Assembly (NCBI GenBank): GCA_017473335.1
Contig: JAFULN010000058.1
Coordinates: forward strand, 1 to 55,314
DNA: 55,314 nt
Direction of reading: 5' to 3'
DNA from: Erysipelotrichaceae bacterium
GTDB lineage: Bacteria > Bacillota_I > Bacilli_A > Erysipelotrichales > Erysipelotrichaceae
Below the pieces are notes generated by a model. The model had not been told where the DNA came from. It saw only the letters and a list, made by a program, of their open reading frames with translations, and made no database searches. The position numbers were made by a program, and so were the translations under genes. Positions 42,308-48,689 of the stretch are shown in pieces; the first letter of the stretch is position 1, and every line of letters starts with the position of its first letter.

Positions 42308-43489
42308 TCATTTAAGATTTTTTATATTATTTTCTATGAAATCTGCTGCTGTTTTATATCCTCCTGCATCTTTGAATGATTGAGCTATTTTGGATGTATT
42401 TTGTTTATAGGTTTTGATATTTAAAAGAATACAAATAGAGTCATAAATATGTTGTGGTTGAATGTTATTGAGTTTGATTCCTGCATGAAGTTCTTCGACT
42501 CGATTTGCAACACCAGCCTGTTCAGAAGTCTGTGGAAACAGAAGGAGAGGGACCTCATAATATAGAGCTTCACTTACGCTGTTCATTCCACAGTGAGTTA
42601 AAAATACATCACATTGTTTGAGGACATTAAGCTGATTAATATTCTGTACAATGTTGATGTTGTCAGGAATATTTTTGAAAAGTGATGGGTCAGTTTCTTT
42701 ACCGATATTTAAGATAACATCCATTTCTTTTCCTGCAAAAGCATCAATACAATTTTGATAAAACTGACTGTATTGATTGTTGACAGTTCCTAATGAAACA
42801 TAAATCAATGGAGAGTGATGAGGAATGATTTCTATATCTTTTTCAAAAATACAAGGTCCTGCAAAACAATAGTGTTCATTGAATGTTTCTGCATATGGTT
42901 GAAAATAGGTAGATGTATAAATAATCGTATCTGTTAATTCATCATTTGAAATGAGTTCCAGAAAACTATTCACAGGATAACCTGCTTTTTTTAGTTTATT
43001 AATACTTCTTTTGATTTTTGGCAACCCCATTAACAAACTCAATGCACTTAATAAATCTTGTTTCATCACTTTTGCTGAGTGTTTATTAAAAGCAAAAGTT
43101 GTTGTTGAACAGATGTAAGGAATCTCCAATTTATGTGCGATAAACTTGGCCCAAGGTGCCATTGAATCTCCGATGATGACATCTGGCTTATTATTTGAAA
43201 TCTTCTGTAATATTCCTTGATCCATGGCGAGAGAAGTTTTTACTAACAGTTCAATGGAGAAGGCGACATCTTTTGATATCTTTTGAATGTCTTCTTTTGT
43301 TAGGTAAATTTGTGAATCATAAAGATCACATGATTCAAAGTGAGCACCTGTTAATTCGATTTCTGATTTGAATTGATTATATGAATAATAAGTGACATCA
43401 TGACCTCTTTCCACTAATTCTTTGATTAGTGGTAAAGTAGGGTTAGTATGCCCATGTGCGGGTATACTAAAGAAGCAAAGTTTACTCAT
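42308..43489 (-). CDS. MGT-family UDP-glycosyltransferase
   Basis: A 393-residue GT-B glycosyltransferase of the macrolide-glycosyltransferase/UGT group. The N-terminal FFSIPAHGHTNPTLPLIKELVERGHDVTYY is the acceptor-domain signature; the C-terminal VFLTHCGMNSVSEALYYEVPLLLFPQTSEQAGVANRVEE is the UDP-sugar site (HCGxNSxxE..P..Q). It would glycosylate a small lipid or antibiotic in the cytoplasm. It overlaps the AbrB-like gene by 8 bp and shares its promoter. No start RBS is needed beyond the coupling. Possibly a detoxification or antibiotic-inactivating enzyme. Confidence 0.9.
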   Translation of the reverse strand: MSKLCFFSIPAHGHTNPTLPLIKELVERGHDVTYYSYNQFKSEIELTGAHFESCDLYDSQIYLTKEDIQKISKDVAFSIELLVKTSLAMDQGILQKISNNKPDVIIGDSMAPWAKFIAHKLEIPYICSTTTFAFNKHSAKVMKQDLLSALSLLMGLPKIKRSINKLKKAGYPVNSFLELISNDELTDTIIYTSTYFQPYAETFNEHYCFAGPCIFEKDIEIIPHHSPLIYVSLGTVNNQYSQFYQNCIDAFAGKEMDVILNIGKETDPSLFKNIPDNINIVQNINQLNVLKQCDVFLTHCGMNSVSEALYYEVPLLLFPQTSEQAGVANRVEELHAGIKLNNIQPQHIYDSICILLNIKTYKQNTSKIAQSFKDAGGYKTAADFIENNIKNLK

Positions 43490-43697
43490 AAGATTCTTTT
43501 GAAGAGAAAATTTCTTCTGTATATCGAATTAATGTACTCTTTGGCGGAATTGCAATACCTCTTTCAATATCTCCTAACAGCAGTAATGTATCTCCTGGTT
43601 TTATATCAAAAAGATCTCTGGCTTCTTTTGGAATGACAAATTGCCCTTTTTCACCAACTTTGACAGTCCATGCAAATTTTCCTTCTGGTTTCTTCAT
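43482..43697 (-). CDS. AbrB/MazE-type transition regulator
   Basis: A 71-residue DNA-binding protein with the swapped-hairpin AbrB fold: AWTVKVGEKGQFVIPKEARDLFDIKPGDTLLLLGD. The GQFVIPKEARDLF text is the SpoVT/AbrB signature. GGAGGGAGAAT precedes the ATG at 43697. It lies first in an operon with the glycosyltransferase; a perfect inverted repeat overlaps its own promoter, consistent with autoregulation. Confidence 0.9.
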   Translation of the reverse strand: MKKPEGKFAWTVKVGEKGQFVIPKEARDLFDIKPGDTLLLLGDIERGIAIPPKSTLIRYTEEIFSSKESYE

Positions 43698-43708
43698 ATT
43701 CTCCCTCC

Positions 43709-43757
43709 AAGTATGATAAGTTATACAAATCATACTTTATCTATTTAATTTTGTCAA
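43709..43757 (-). promoter_or_regulatory. Promoter and operator of the abrB-glycosyltransferase operon
   Basis: On the minus strand TTGACA (43752-43757) and TATGAT (43729-43734) are 17 bases apart. A perfect 9-bp inverted repeat, AAGTATGAT (43709-43717) and ATCATACTT (43729-43737), covers the -10, so a bound regulator would block transcription. Confidence 0.8.
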
Positions 43758-43772
43758 CGTTTTCAAATTGAA

Positions 43773-43801
43773 TTGACTTTCAAAGACTTAGATGATTAAA
43801 T
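43773..43801 (+). promoter_or_regulatory. Candidate promoter of serS
   Basis: TTGACT (43773-43778) and TTAAAT (43796-43801) lie 17 bases apart, just before the T-box leader. Confidence 0.55.
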
Positions 43802-43814
43802 AATGTTGTTAAAT

Positions 43815-44028
43815 CGATGATAGGGATAAGTAACTGATAGAATTGTTCAGAGAGACAGTGGCTGGTGAAAACTGTACTTGGAAATCAGTGAAATCTACCT
43901 TGGAGTGAAAGTAAAACTTTCCGGTAACAGCCGTTATCTGTAAGAGTGGTAATTGTTTCACGTGAAACAATTACAAATAGGGTGGCAACACGAGGAATCG
44001 TCCCTGATGGAGGATTCCTTTTTATTTT
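43815..44028 (+). ncRNA. T-box leader of serS with a parS-forming hairpin
   Basis: A T-box riboswitch that would read uncharged tRNA-Ser. Clear parts are the AGAGAGACAG (Stem I base), GGTGAAAACTG, the specifier region GTGAAATCTACC (TCT or another Ser codon is the likely specifier), the T-box AGGGTGGCAACACG (43979-43992), and the terminator AGGAATC/GGATTCCTTTTT (43993-44020). A hairpin in the middle (43949-43974) is the perfect parS site TGTTTCACGTGAAACA. The leader controls serS 14 bp downstream. Confidence 0.85.
43954..43969. other. parS: parS site 1
   Basis: TGTTTCACGTGAAACA matches the Bacillus consensus exactly, extended to a 26-base perfect palindrome (43949-43974). It lies inside the serS T-box leader. 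Confidence 0.93.
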
Positions 44029-44043
44029 AAGGAGGAAAAGAAT

Positions 44044-45330
44044 ATGTTAGATATGAAGTTGCTGAGAGAAAATCCTGAAGTAGTTAAAGAAAACATTAAA
44101 AAGAAATTTCAGGATGCAAAACTGCCATTAGTCGACGAAGTAATCGAACTAGACAAAACATATCGTGCTGCAAAAACAAGAGCTGATGAACTGCGTGCAC
44201 AGAGAAATTCTGCTTCAAAAGAAATTGGTATGTTGATGAAGACAGGCCAGAGAGATAAGGCAGAAGAAACTAAAAAGATGGTTGCTCATCTGGGTGATGA
44301 AATTAAGAACCTGGAAGTACAAGAAATTGAATTGGAAGAAAAGATTCGCAAGATTATGCTGGTTCTTCCAAATATCATTGATCCAAGTGTTCCGATTGGT
44401 AAAGATGACAGTGAAAATGTTGAAATCGAAAAATATGGTGAACCACTTGTACCTGACTATGATATTCCATATCATGTAGATATTATGGAAGCTCTGGATG
44501 GTATTGATTTGGATGCTGCAAGAAGAACAAGTGGTAATGGATTCTATTATCTGAAAGGTGATATTGCACGTCTGCATTCATCAATTCTGAGCTATGCTCG
44601 TGATTTTATGATTGATCGTGGATTTACTTATTACATCCCTCCATTTATGATTCGTAGTGATGTTGTTACAGGCGTTATGAGTTTCGCTGAAATGGAAAAC
44701 ATGATGTATAAGATTGAAGGAGAAGATCTGTATCTGATTGGTACATCTGAACATTCAATGATTGGTAAGTTTATCAATACTATTTTGAAAGAAGATCAGC
44801 TGCCTCAGACACTGACTTCATATTCTCCATGCTTCCGTAAAGAAGTAGGTGCTCATGGTATTGAAGAACGTGGTGTATATCGTATTCACCAGTTTGAAAA
44901 ACAGGAAATGATCGTTGTTTGCAAACCAGAAGAAAGCATGCATTGGTACAATGTATTGTGGCAGAACAGTGTTGATTTCTTCCGTACTCTGGATATTCCA
45001 GTCCGCACTTTGGAATGCTGCTCAGGTGACTTGGCAGATTTGAAAGTTAAGAGCTGTGATGTTGAAGCCTGGTCTCCACGTCAGAAGAAATACTTTGAAG
45101 TAGGAAGCTGCTCAAATCTTGGTGATGCACAGGCACGTCGTCTGGGAATTCGTGTTGATGGAGAAAACGGCAAATATTTTGCTCATACACTGAATAACAC
45201 AGTTGTTGCTCCTCCACGCATGCTGATTGCATTCCTAGAAAACAACCTAACAGAAGAAGGAGATATCCGTATTCCTAAGGCATTGAGACCTTATATGGGC
45301 GGTAAGGATCTTCTGATTCGCAAGAAATAA
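44044..45330 (+). CDS. serS: Seryl-tRNA synthetase
   Basis: A 428-residue class II synthetase that charges tRNA-Ser. The N-terminal coiled-coil arm (residues ~30-100: KTYRAAKTRADELRAQRNSASKEIGMLMK) binds tRNA. Motif 2 is FRKEVGAHGIEERGVYRIHQFEKQEM; motif 3 AHTLNNTVVAPPRMLIAFLENN. TSEHSMIG binds serine. The T-box leader controls it. AAGGAGGAAAAGAAT precedes the ATG, and a strong terminator follows. Confidence 0.97.
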   Translation: MLDMKLLRENPEVVKENIKKKFQDAKLPLVDEVIELDKTYRAAKTRADELRAQRNSASKEIGMLMKTGQRDKAEETKKMVAHLGDEIKNLEVQEIELEEKIRKIMLVLPNIIDPSVPIGKDDSENVEIEKYGEPLVPDYDIPYHVDIMEALDGIDLDAARRTSGNGFYYLKGDIARLHSSILSYARDFMIDRGFTYYIPPFMIRSDVVTGVMSFAEMENMMYKIEGEDLYLIGTSEHSMIGKFINTILKEDQLPQTLTSYSPCFRKEVGAHGIEERGVYRIHQFEKQEMIVVCKPEESMHWYNVLWQNSVDFFRTLDIPVRTLECCSGDLADLKVKSCDVEAWSPRQKKYFEVGSCSNLGDAQARRLGIRVDGENGKYFAHTLNNTVVAPPRMLIAFLENNLTEEGDIRIPKALRPYMGGKDLLIRKK

Positions 45331-45342
45331 AAATTTATATTT

Positions 45343-45380
45343 AAAATCCTGAAAGAGTTCTTTCAGGATTTTATTTTTCT
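45343..45380 (+). terminator. Terminator after serS
   Basis: AAAATCCTGAAAGA (45343-45356) pairs with TCTTTCAGGATTTT (45359-45372), then ATTTTTC. Confidence 0.9.
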
Positions 45381-45410
45381 GTCATAATGTTATTACAAGA
45401 ATAATTACTA

Positions 45411-45426
45411 TGTTTCACGTGAAACA
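45411..45426. other. parS: parS site 2
   Basis: Exact TGTTTCACGTGAAACA, between the serS terminator and the Nudix gene start. A spurious ATG at 45410 arises from the parS text. Confidence 0.93.
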
Positions 45427-45445
45427 TAATGAGAAGGGTATAAAT

Positions 45446-45880
45446 ATGAACGTAAAAATATACTGTGATCAACAATTTGATAAATCACTCAATTTTGCAG
45501 TTATTATCTCGTTGTATAAAGGTAAATATGTATTCTGCAGACACAAACAAAGAACAACATATGAAATCCCAGGAGGACATAGAGAAAAAGGAGAATCTAT
45601 TCTTCAAACCGCAGAAAGAGAACTTAAAGAAGAGACAGGAGCAATAAAGTTTGATTTAGAATATCTTTGCGATTACAGTGTAGAAACAAGTGAATCTTTA
45701 AATTACGGAAGAGTATTTGTTGCAAATATTAAGGAATTAGGAAAATTACCAGAAAGTGAAATCGGAGAGGTAATTGTAACAGAACATCTTCCAAATAACT
45801 GGACATATCCAGAAATACAACCGAAATTTATTGAGTGTTATGAAAAAAATATGATAGAACGAATTAAGAAAAATGGATGA
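45446..45880 (+). CDS. Nudix hydrolase
   Basis: A 144-residue Nudix protein. The Nudix box GGHREKGESILQTAERELKEETGA is complete, with the REL-x-EE motif. IIISLYKGKYVFCRHKQRTTYEIPG is the usual start of the fold. It hydrolyses nucleoside diphosphates linked to other moieties; the substrate is unknown. Start at ATG 45446 with AGAAGGGTATAAAT before it; a longer frame begins inside parS. It ends 7 bp before the lipoprotein gene. Confidence 0.9.
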   Translation: MNVKIYCDQQFDKSLNFAVIISLYKGKYVFCRHKQRTTYEIPGGHREKGESILQTAERELKEETGAIKFDLEYLCDYSVETSESLNYGRVFVANIKELGKLPESEIGEVIVTEHLPNNWTYPEIQPKFIECYEKNMIERIKKNG

Positions 45881-45887
45881 AAACGAT

Positions 45888-46403
45888 ATGAAAAAGATTA
45901 TAAATATTTTAATTATCTTAATGTTGATAGGATGTTCAGTTTTAAAAAAAGATTTAAATCATACTGAAAATATACAGGACGACTTACATTTAAAAACTGA
46001 AGAAGAAATGAATGTAAAAAATGATGAAATGAGTATTAATGAGATAGAAAATTCGTCGTCAGAAGTATCATATCATAATGAAATCATGCAAGGAGATTTA
46101 TCATCAATAGAAGGTGAATATATTAATTCAGAAGGGTATGTAATTGTGATTGATGCAGAAGATATTAAAGAAAGATTAATATCCGAAGTTACATACACTG
46201 AGGATGGATATTACTTTATGAATGTTCTGACAGATGATGGAATGTACGGAATAGGCCTAGCAATCTATCCTATTGGAGTTGAAGGATTAGTATGGAAAGT
46301 CAATAGTAATGAAATCTTATCAAAAACAGATACATCAAAAATACGTATTCGATATTATCAAGCAGAGGCAATCTCAGAAACAGAATACTACTATAAGAAA
46401 TAA
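45888..46403 (+). CDS. Lipoprotein of unknown function
   Basis: A 171-residue protein. It begins MKKIINILIILMLIGCS, a lipoprotein signal with lipobox LIGC. The next ~45 residues are a charged linker, and residues ~80-171 are a beta-rich extracellular domain (IEGEYINSEGYVIVIDAEDIKERLISEV, YYFMNVLTDDGMYGIGLAIYPIGVEG). No family is recognised. GGATGAAAACGAT precedes the ATG. It follows the Nudix gene by 7 bp. Confidence 0.7.
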   Translation: MKKIINILIILMLIGCSVLKKDLNHTENIQDDLHLKTEEEMNVKNDEMSINEIENSSSEVSYHNEIMQGDLSSIEGEYINSEGYVIVIDAEDIKERLISEVTYTEDGYYFMNVLTDDGMYGIGLAIYPIGVEGLVWKVNSNEILSKTDTSKIRIRYYQAEAISETEYYYKK

Positions 46404-46408
46404 TATTT

Positions 46409-46442
46409 GAAAGAGAATTATTAGAATACTCTTTCTTTTTAT
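46409..46442 (+). terminator. Terminator after the lipoprotein gene
   Basis: GAAAGAG (46409-46415) pairs with CTCTTTC (46429-46435), then TTTTTAT. Confidence 0.75.
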
Positions 46443-46450
46443 AAACAAAA

Positions 46451-46480
46451 AGATGATTGTTTCACGTGAAACAATCATCT
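46451..46480 (-). terminator. parS palindrome acting as terminator of the DUF1287 gene
   Basis: A 30-base perfect palindrome built on parS. On the minus strand it follows the DUF1287 gene end and runs into CTTTTTGTTTAT, so the same bases give an intrinsic terminator. Confidence 0.6.
46458..46473. other. parS: parS site 3
   Basis: Exact TGTTTCACGTGAAACA within a 30-base perfect palindrome (46451-46480), between two convergent genes. Confidence 0.93.
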
Positions 46481-47125
46481 CCATCTATAATGACCAGTGA
46501 TTTCCATAGAACGTTTAACAATACAATCTTCTTCTTTGTTTGGTTGACCACTGTAGTGAATGAGGTAAGGAATACCATCTTTATTACGTTTATCAGATAT
46601 GATACCAATATGACTAGGAGCGAAAGTGACAATATCACCAGGCTGCCATTCTTCGATTTGAGTAATATCTGTAGTTAATGAAATTGCATGACGTTCAAAA
46701 AATACTTTTAAGTTCTTTACACGTCTGAAGTCAATGTTCGGATCAGGATTGTCTAAAGGATAGAATTCAGTATTATCGGATATATCTTGATCAACTAAAC
46801 TCTTTAAATCAATGACAGCTGATTGAAATGCATTCCAAATGACGTCAGTACAGACTGAATAACCATCTGTAGGATAACCTCCAGCATAATAACCGCTTTT
46901 GTATTTGAGGCCTGAATTAATATAATCTCTTGCACCAAATAGAATATCGTGTGAATCATCAATGTTGTCATAATCTGTATCAAAGGAACTTTTGTGCTCT
47001 ATAATATCAAAGTCTTTTGCATAATATATTTTCTGCGGAAGCATATTCCAATAATCTAAAATAGGAAGAACAGTGAATAGGACAGCAGAAATAATCAAGA
47101 TAAAGAGAATTTTAAAGTGCTTCAT
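46475..47125 (-). CDS. Membrane-anchored DUF1287 protein
   Basis: A 216-residue protein with one N-terminal membrane anchor (LFILIISAVLFTVLPILDYW). The rest matches DUF1287: YSVCTDVIWNAFQSAVIDLKSLVDQDI, DNPDPNIDFRRVKNLKVFFERHAISL, EEWQPGDIVTFAPSHIGIISDKRN. The Cys and His resemble an NlpC/P60-type papain fold, so cell-wall amidase or peptidase activity is possible but unproven. The ACP-like gene ends 5 bp before its start region, so they are one transcript. Confidence 0.85.
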   Translation of the reverse strand: MKHFKILFILIISAVLFTVLPILDYWNMLPQKIYYAKDFDIIEHKSSFDTDYDNIDDSHDILFGARDYINSGLKYKSGYYAGGYPTDGYSVCTDVIWNAFQSAVIDLKSLVDQDISDNTEFYPLDNPDPNIDFRRVKNLKVFFERHAISLTTDITQIEEWQPGDIVTFAPSHIGIISDKRNKDGIPYLIHYSGQPNKEEDCIVKRSMEITGHYRWR

Positions 47126-47130
47126 AATTT

Positions 47131-47379
47131 TTAAACAATATTTTGTTCCAAAAAAGCAACAAATTCTAACAATGACATCTTGAATATTTCTTCAGGAATT
47201 TCAATAAAATTGAATTTTAATGCCAAGAGTTCTTCTAAACGAGAAAGAATCTCAACAAGATCAATTTCATCAAACAGAAAATCATCTTTAATGATTGAAT
47301 TAACTGAAAGTTCTTTATCAGAGTAAAGAAATTCATTTTCAATCAGTTCTACAAGCTGCATTAAGATTAATTCACCCAT
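47131..47379 (-). CDS. ACP-like small acidic protein lacking the phosphopantetheine Ser
   Basis: An 82-residue protein with the four-helix acyl-carrier layout: LVELIENEFLYSDKELSVNSII, DDFLFDEIDLVEILSRLEELLALKFNFIEIPEE, and FKMSLLEFVAFLEQN. The ACP motif DSL is replaced by EID, so no carrier Ser is available. AGGAGGTATGATT precedes the ATG at 47379. It is co-transcribed with the DUF1287 gene. It may be a regulatory or dead ACP, and could bind a partner by its helix II surface. Confidence 0.6.
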   Translation of the reverse strand: MGELILMQLVELIENEFLYSDKELSVNSIIKDDFLFDEIDLVEILSRLEELLALKFNFIEIPEEIFKMSLLEFVAFLEQNIV

Positions 47380-47543
47380 AATCATACCTCCTGTGATTAA
47401 ATCATAACAAATTTATATTTCATTTTCTATATAAGAGTAGATGTAGTTCCTGAATATATCATAACAGACATATTCTAAAAACATAGAAAGAAGAATCTAA
47501 ACATTTCTAAAGAAAAACGAAAAGAAGTGTCGATAAAAATGAC
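47380..47543. other. Non-coding gap before the SRP RNA
   Basis: AT-rich. No gene or stable hairpin is seen; it holds the divergent start of the ACP-like gene. Confidence 0.5.
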
Positions 47544-47572
47544 TTGTTAGAAATCAAAGGATAGGTTATAAT
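47544..47572 (+). promoter_or_regulatory. Promoter of the SRP RNA
   Basis: TTGTTA (47544-47549), 17 bases, TATAAT (47567-47572), 7 bases before the RNA. Confidence 0.85.
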
Positions 47573-47579
47573 ACATATC

Positions 47580-47659
47580 GGTACAACAAATATGTTTGAA
47601 TCTGGTCAGGACGGGAACGTAGCAGCCATAAGAACCAATGTTTGTGTGTACCCTTTTTT
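47580..47659 (+). ncRNA. ffs: Signal recognition particle RNA (4.5S type)
   Basis: The core GGTCAGGACGGGAACGTAGC plus AGCCATAAG is the SRP apical domain: a GGAA tetraloop on a CG/CG stem and the CAGG/AGCAG internal loop that binds Ffh. GGTACA at 47580 pairs with TGTACC at 47647. The small (about 75 nt) form lacks the Alu domain. It ends in a T-run (47654-47659). It precedes mutT-tadA-dnaX, as in many Firmicutes. Confidence 0.93.
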
Positions 47660-47680
47660 GTATCTAAAGGAGGGGTTTTC

Positions 47681-48151
47681 GTGAAGTTAACGACATTATG
47701 CTACTTGATGAAGGAGAATCAAATACTGATGCTGCATCGTGTGAAGAAGCAACAAGATCTCAATCAGGGAAAATGGATTGGGGTTGGAGGTAAATTTGAG
47801 AAGAATGAAAGCCCTGATGAATGTGCAGTAAGAGAAATTAAAGAAGAAACAAATTTAGATATCAATGAATTGATTCCAAGAGGAATTGTGACTTTCTGTT
47901 ATAATGATGATGAACCTGAGTATATGCACTTATTTACATGCACTGATTTTACTGGAGAGATGACAGAAGATTGTGCAGAAGGTAATTTGAAATGGATAGA
48001 ACTTGATCAAGTGATGGATTTGAATCTTTGGGAAGGGGATCGTATCTTTTTGAAATTGTTAATAGAGGATGAACCTTATTTCTTATTGAAGTTGATTTAT
48101 CACAATGATGTATTACTTCAAGCGTATCTTAATGGAAAGAGGGTACACTGA
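47681..48151 (+). CDS. MutT-like 8-oxo-dGTP diphosphatase (Nudix)
   Basis: A 156-residue Nudix hydrolase. The box is GGKFEKNESPDECAVREIKEETNL. LCYLMKENQILMLHRVKKQQDLNQGKWIGVGG is the standard start. It would remove oxidised nucleotides. The GTG start at 47681 is chosen for the RBS AAAGGAGGGGTTTTC; the longer frame overlaps the SRP RNA. The stop overlaps tadA (TGATG). Confidence 0.9.
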   Translation: MKLTTLCYLMKENQILMLHRVKKQQDLNQGKWIGVGGKFEKNESPDECAVREIKEETNLDINELIPRGIVTFCYNDDEPEYMHLFTCTDFTGEMTEDCAEGNLKWIELDQVMDLNLWEGDRIFLKLLIEDEPYFLLKLIYHNDVLLQAYLNGKRVH

Positions 48152-48618
48152 TGAAATTAAAAGAGAAATATATGAGAGTAGCCTTGAAAGAGGCATTTAA
48201 AGCTCAAAAGAAGGATGAAGTTCCGATTGGTGCTGTTATAGTGTGTCAAGATAAAATCATTGCTAGAGCGCATAATACGCGTCAGACGAAGCAAATTTCT
48301 ACACACCATGCAGAAATACTCTGTATTGAAAAAGCGTGTAAGAAGCTAAATAGCTGGCGTTTAGAAGATTGTGAATTATATGTTACTTTGGAGCCGTGCC
48401 CAATGTGTGCAGGTGCAATTCAGCAGGCACGAATTAAGAAAGTCTATTTTGGGGCATATGATCCAAAGGGAGGATTCTTTGGAAGTAACTTTAATATCAA
48501 TGAGGTAAAAGGATTGAATCATTATCCAGAAGTAGAAGGTGGAGTTCTTAAGGAAGAGTCTGCACAAATGTTAAAGAGTTTTTTCAAGATGAAAAGAGAA
48601 AGAAGAATTTCAGAGTAA
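48151..48618 (+). CDS. tadA: tRNA-specific adenosine deaminase
   Basis: A 155-residue zinc deaminase that makes inosine at the wobble base of tRNA-Arg(ACG). The zinc motifs are HAEI (with the catalytic Glu) and EPCPMCAGAI. VPIGAVIVCQDKIIARAHNTRQ and IKKVYFGAYDPKGG are family text. One base overlaps the mutT-like gene, and the terminator follows. Confidence 0.96.
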   Translation: MKLKEKYMRVALKEAFKAQKKDEVPIGAVIVCQDKIIARAHNTRQTKQISTHHAEILCIEKACKKLNSWRLEDCELYVTLEPCPMCAGAIQQARIKKVYFGAYDPKGGFFGSNFNINEVKGLNHYPEVEGGVLKEESAQMLKSFFKMKRERRISE

Positions 48619-48632
48619 ATTCTTCTTTTACA
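48601..48632 (+). terminator. Terminator after tadA
   Basis: AGAAGAATTT (48601-48610) pairs with AAATTCTTCT (48617-48626), then TTTT; it overlaps the last codons. Confidence 0.8.
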
Positions 48633-48689
48633 TTTAAGTTAAAAGGTTAATTTGATATAATAGTTTCATGAGCGAGGAGGGATGAAATC

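Noticed and set aside
45410..45445. A longer start (MFHVKHNEKG) for the Nudix protein
   Set aside because: The first 12 codons are the parS sequence plus spacer and lack an RBS. ATG 45446 has AGAAGGGT at the right distance.
46457..46678. A reading frame starting MFHVKQSSPS
   Set aside because: It is the parS palindrome in frame with the complement of the DUF1287 gene; no RBS.
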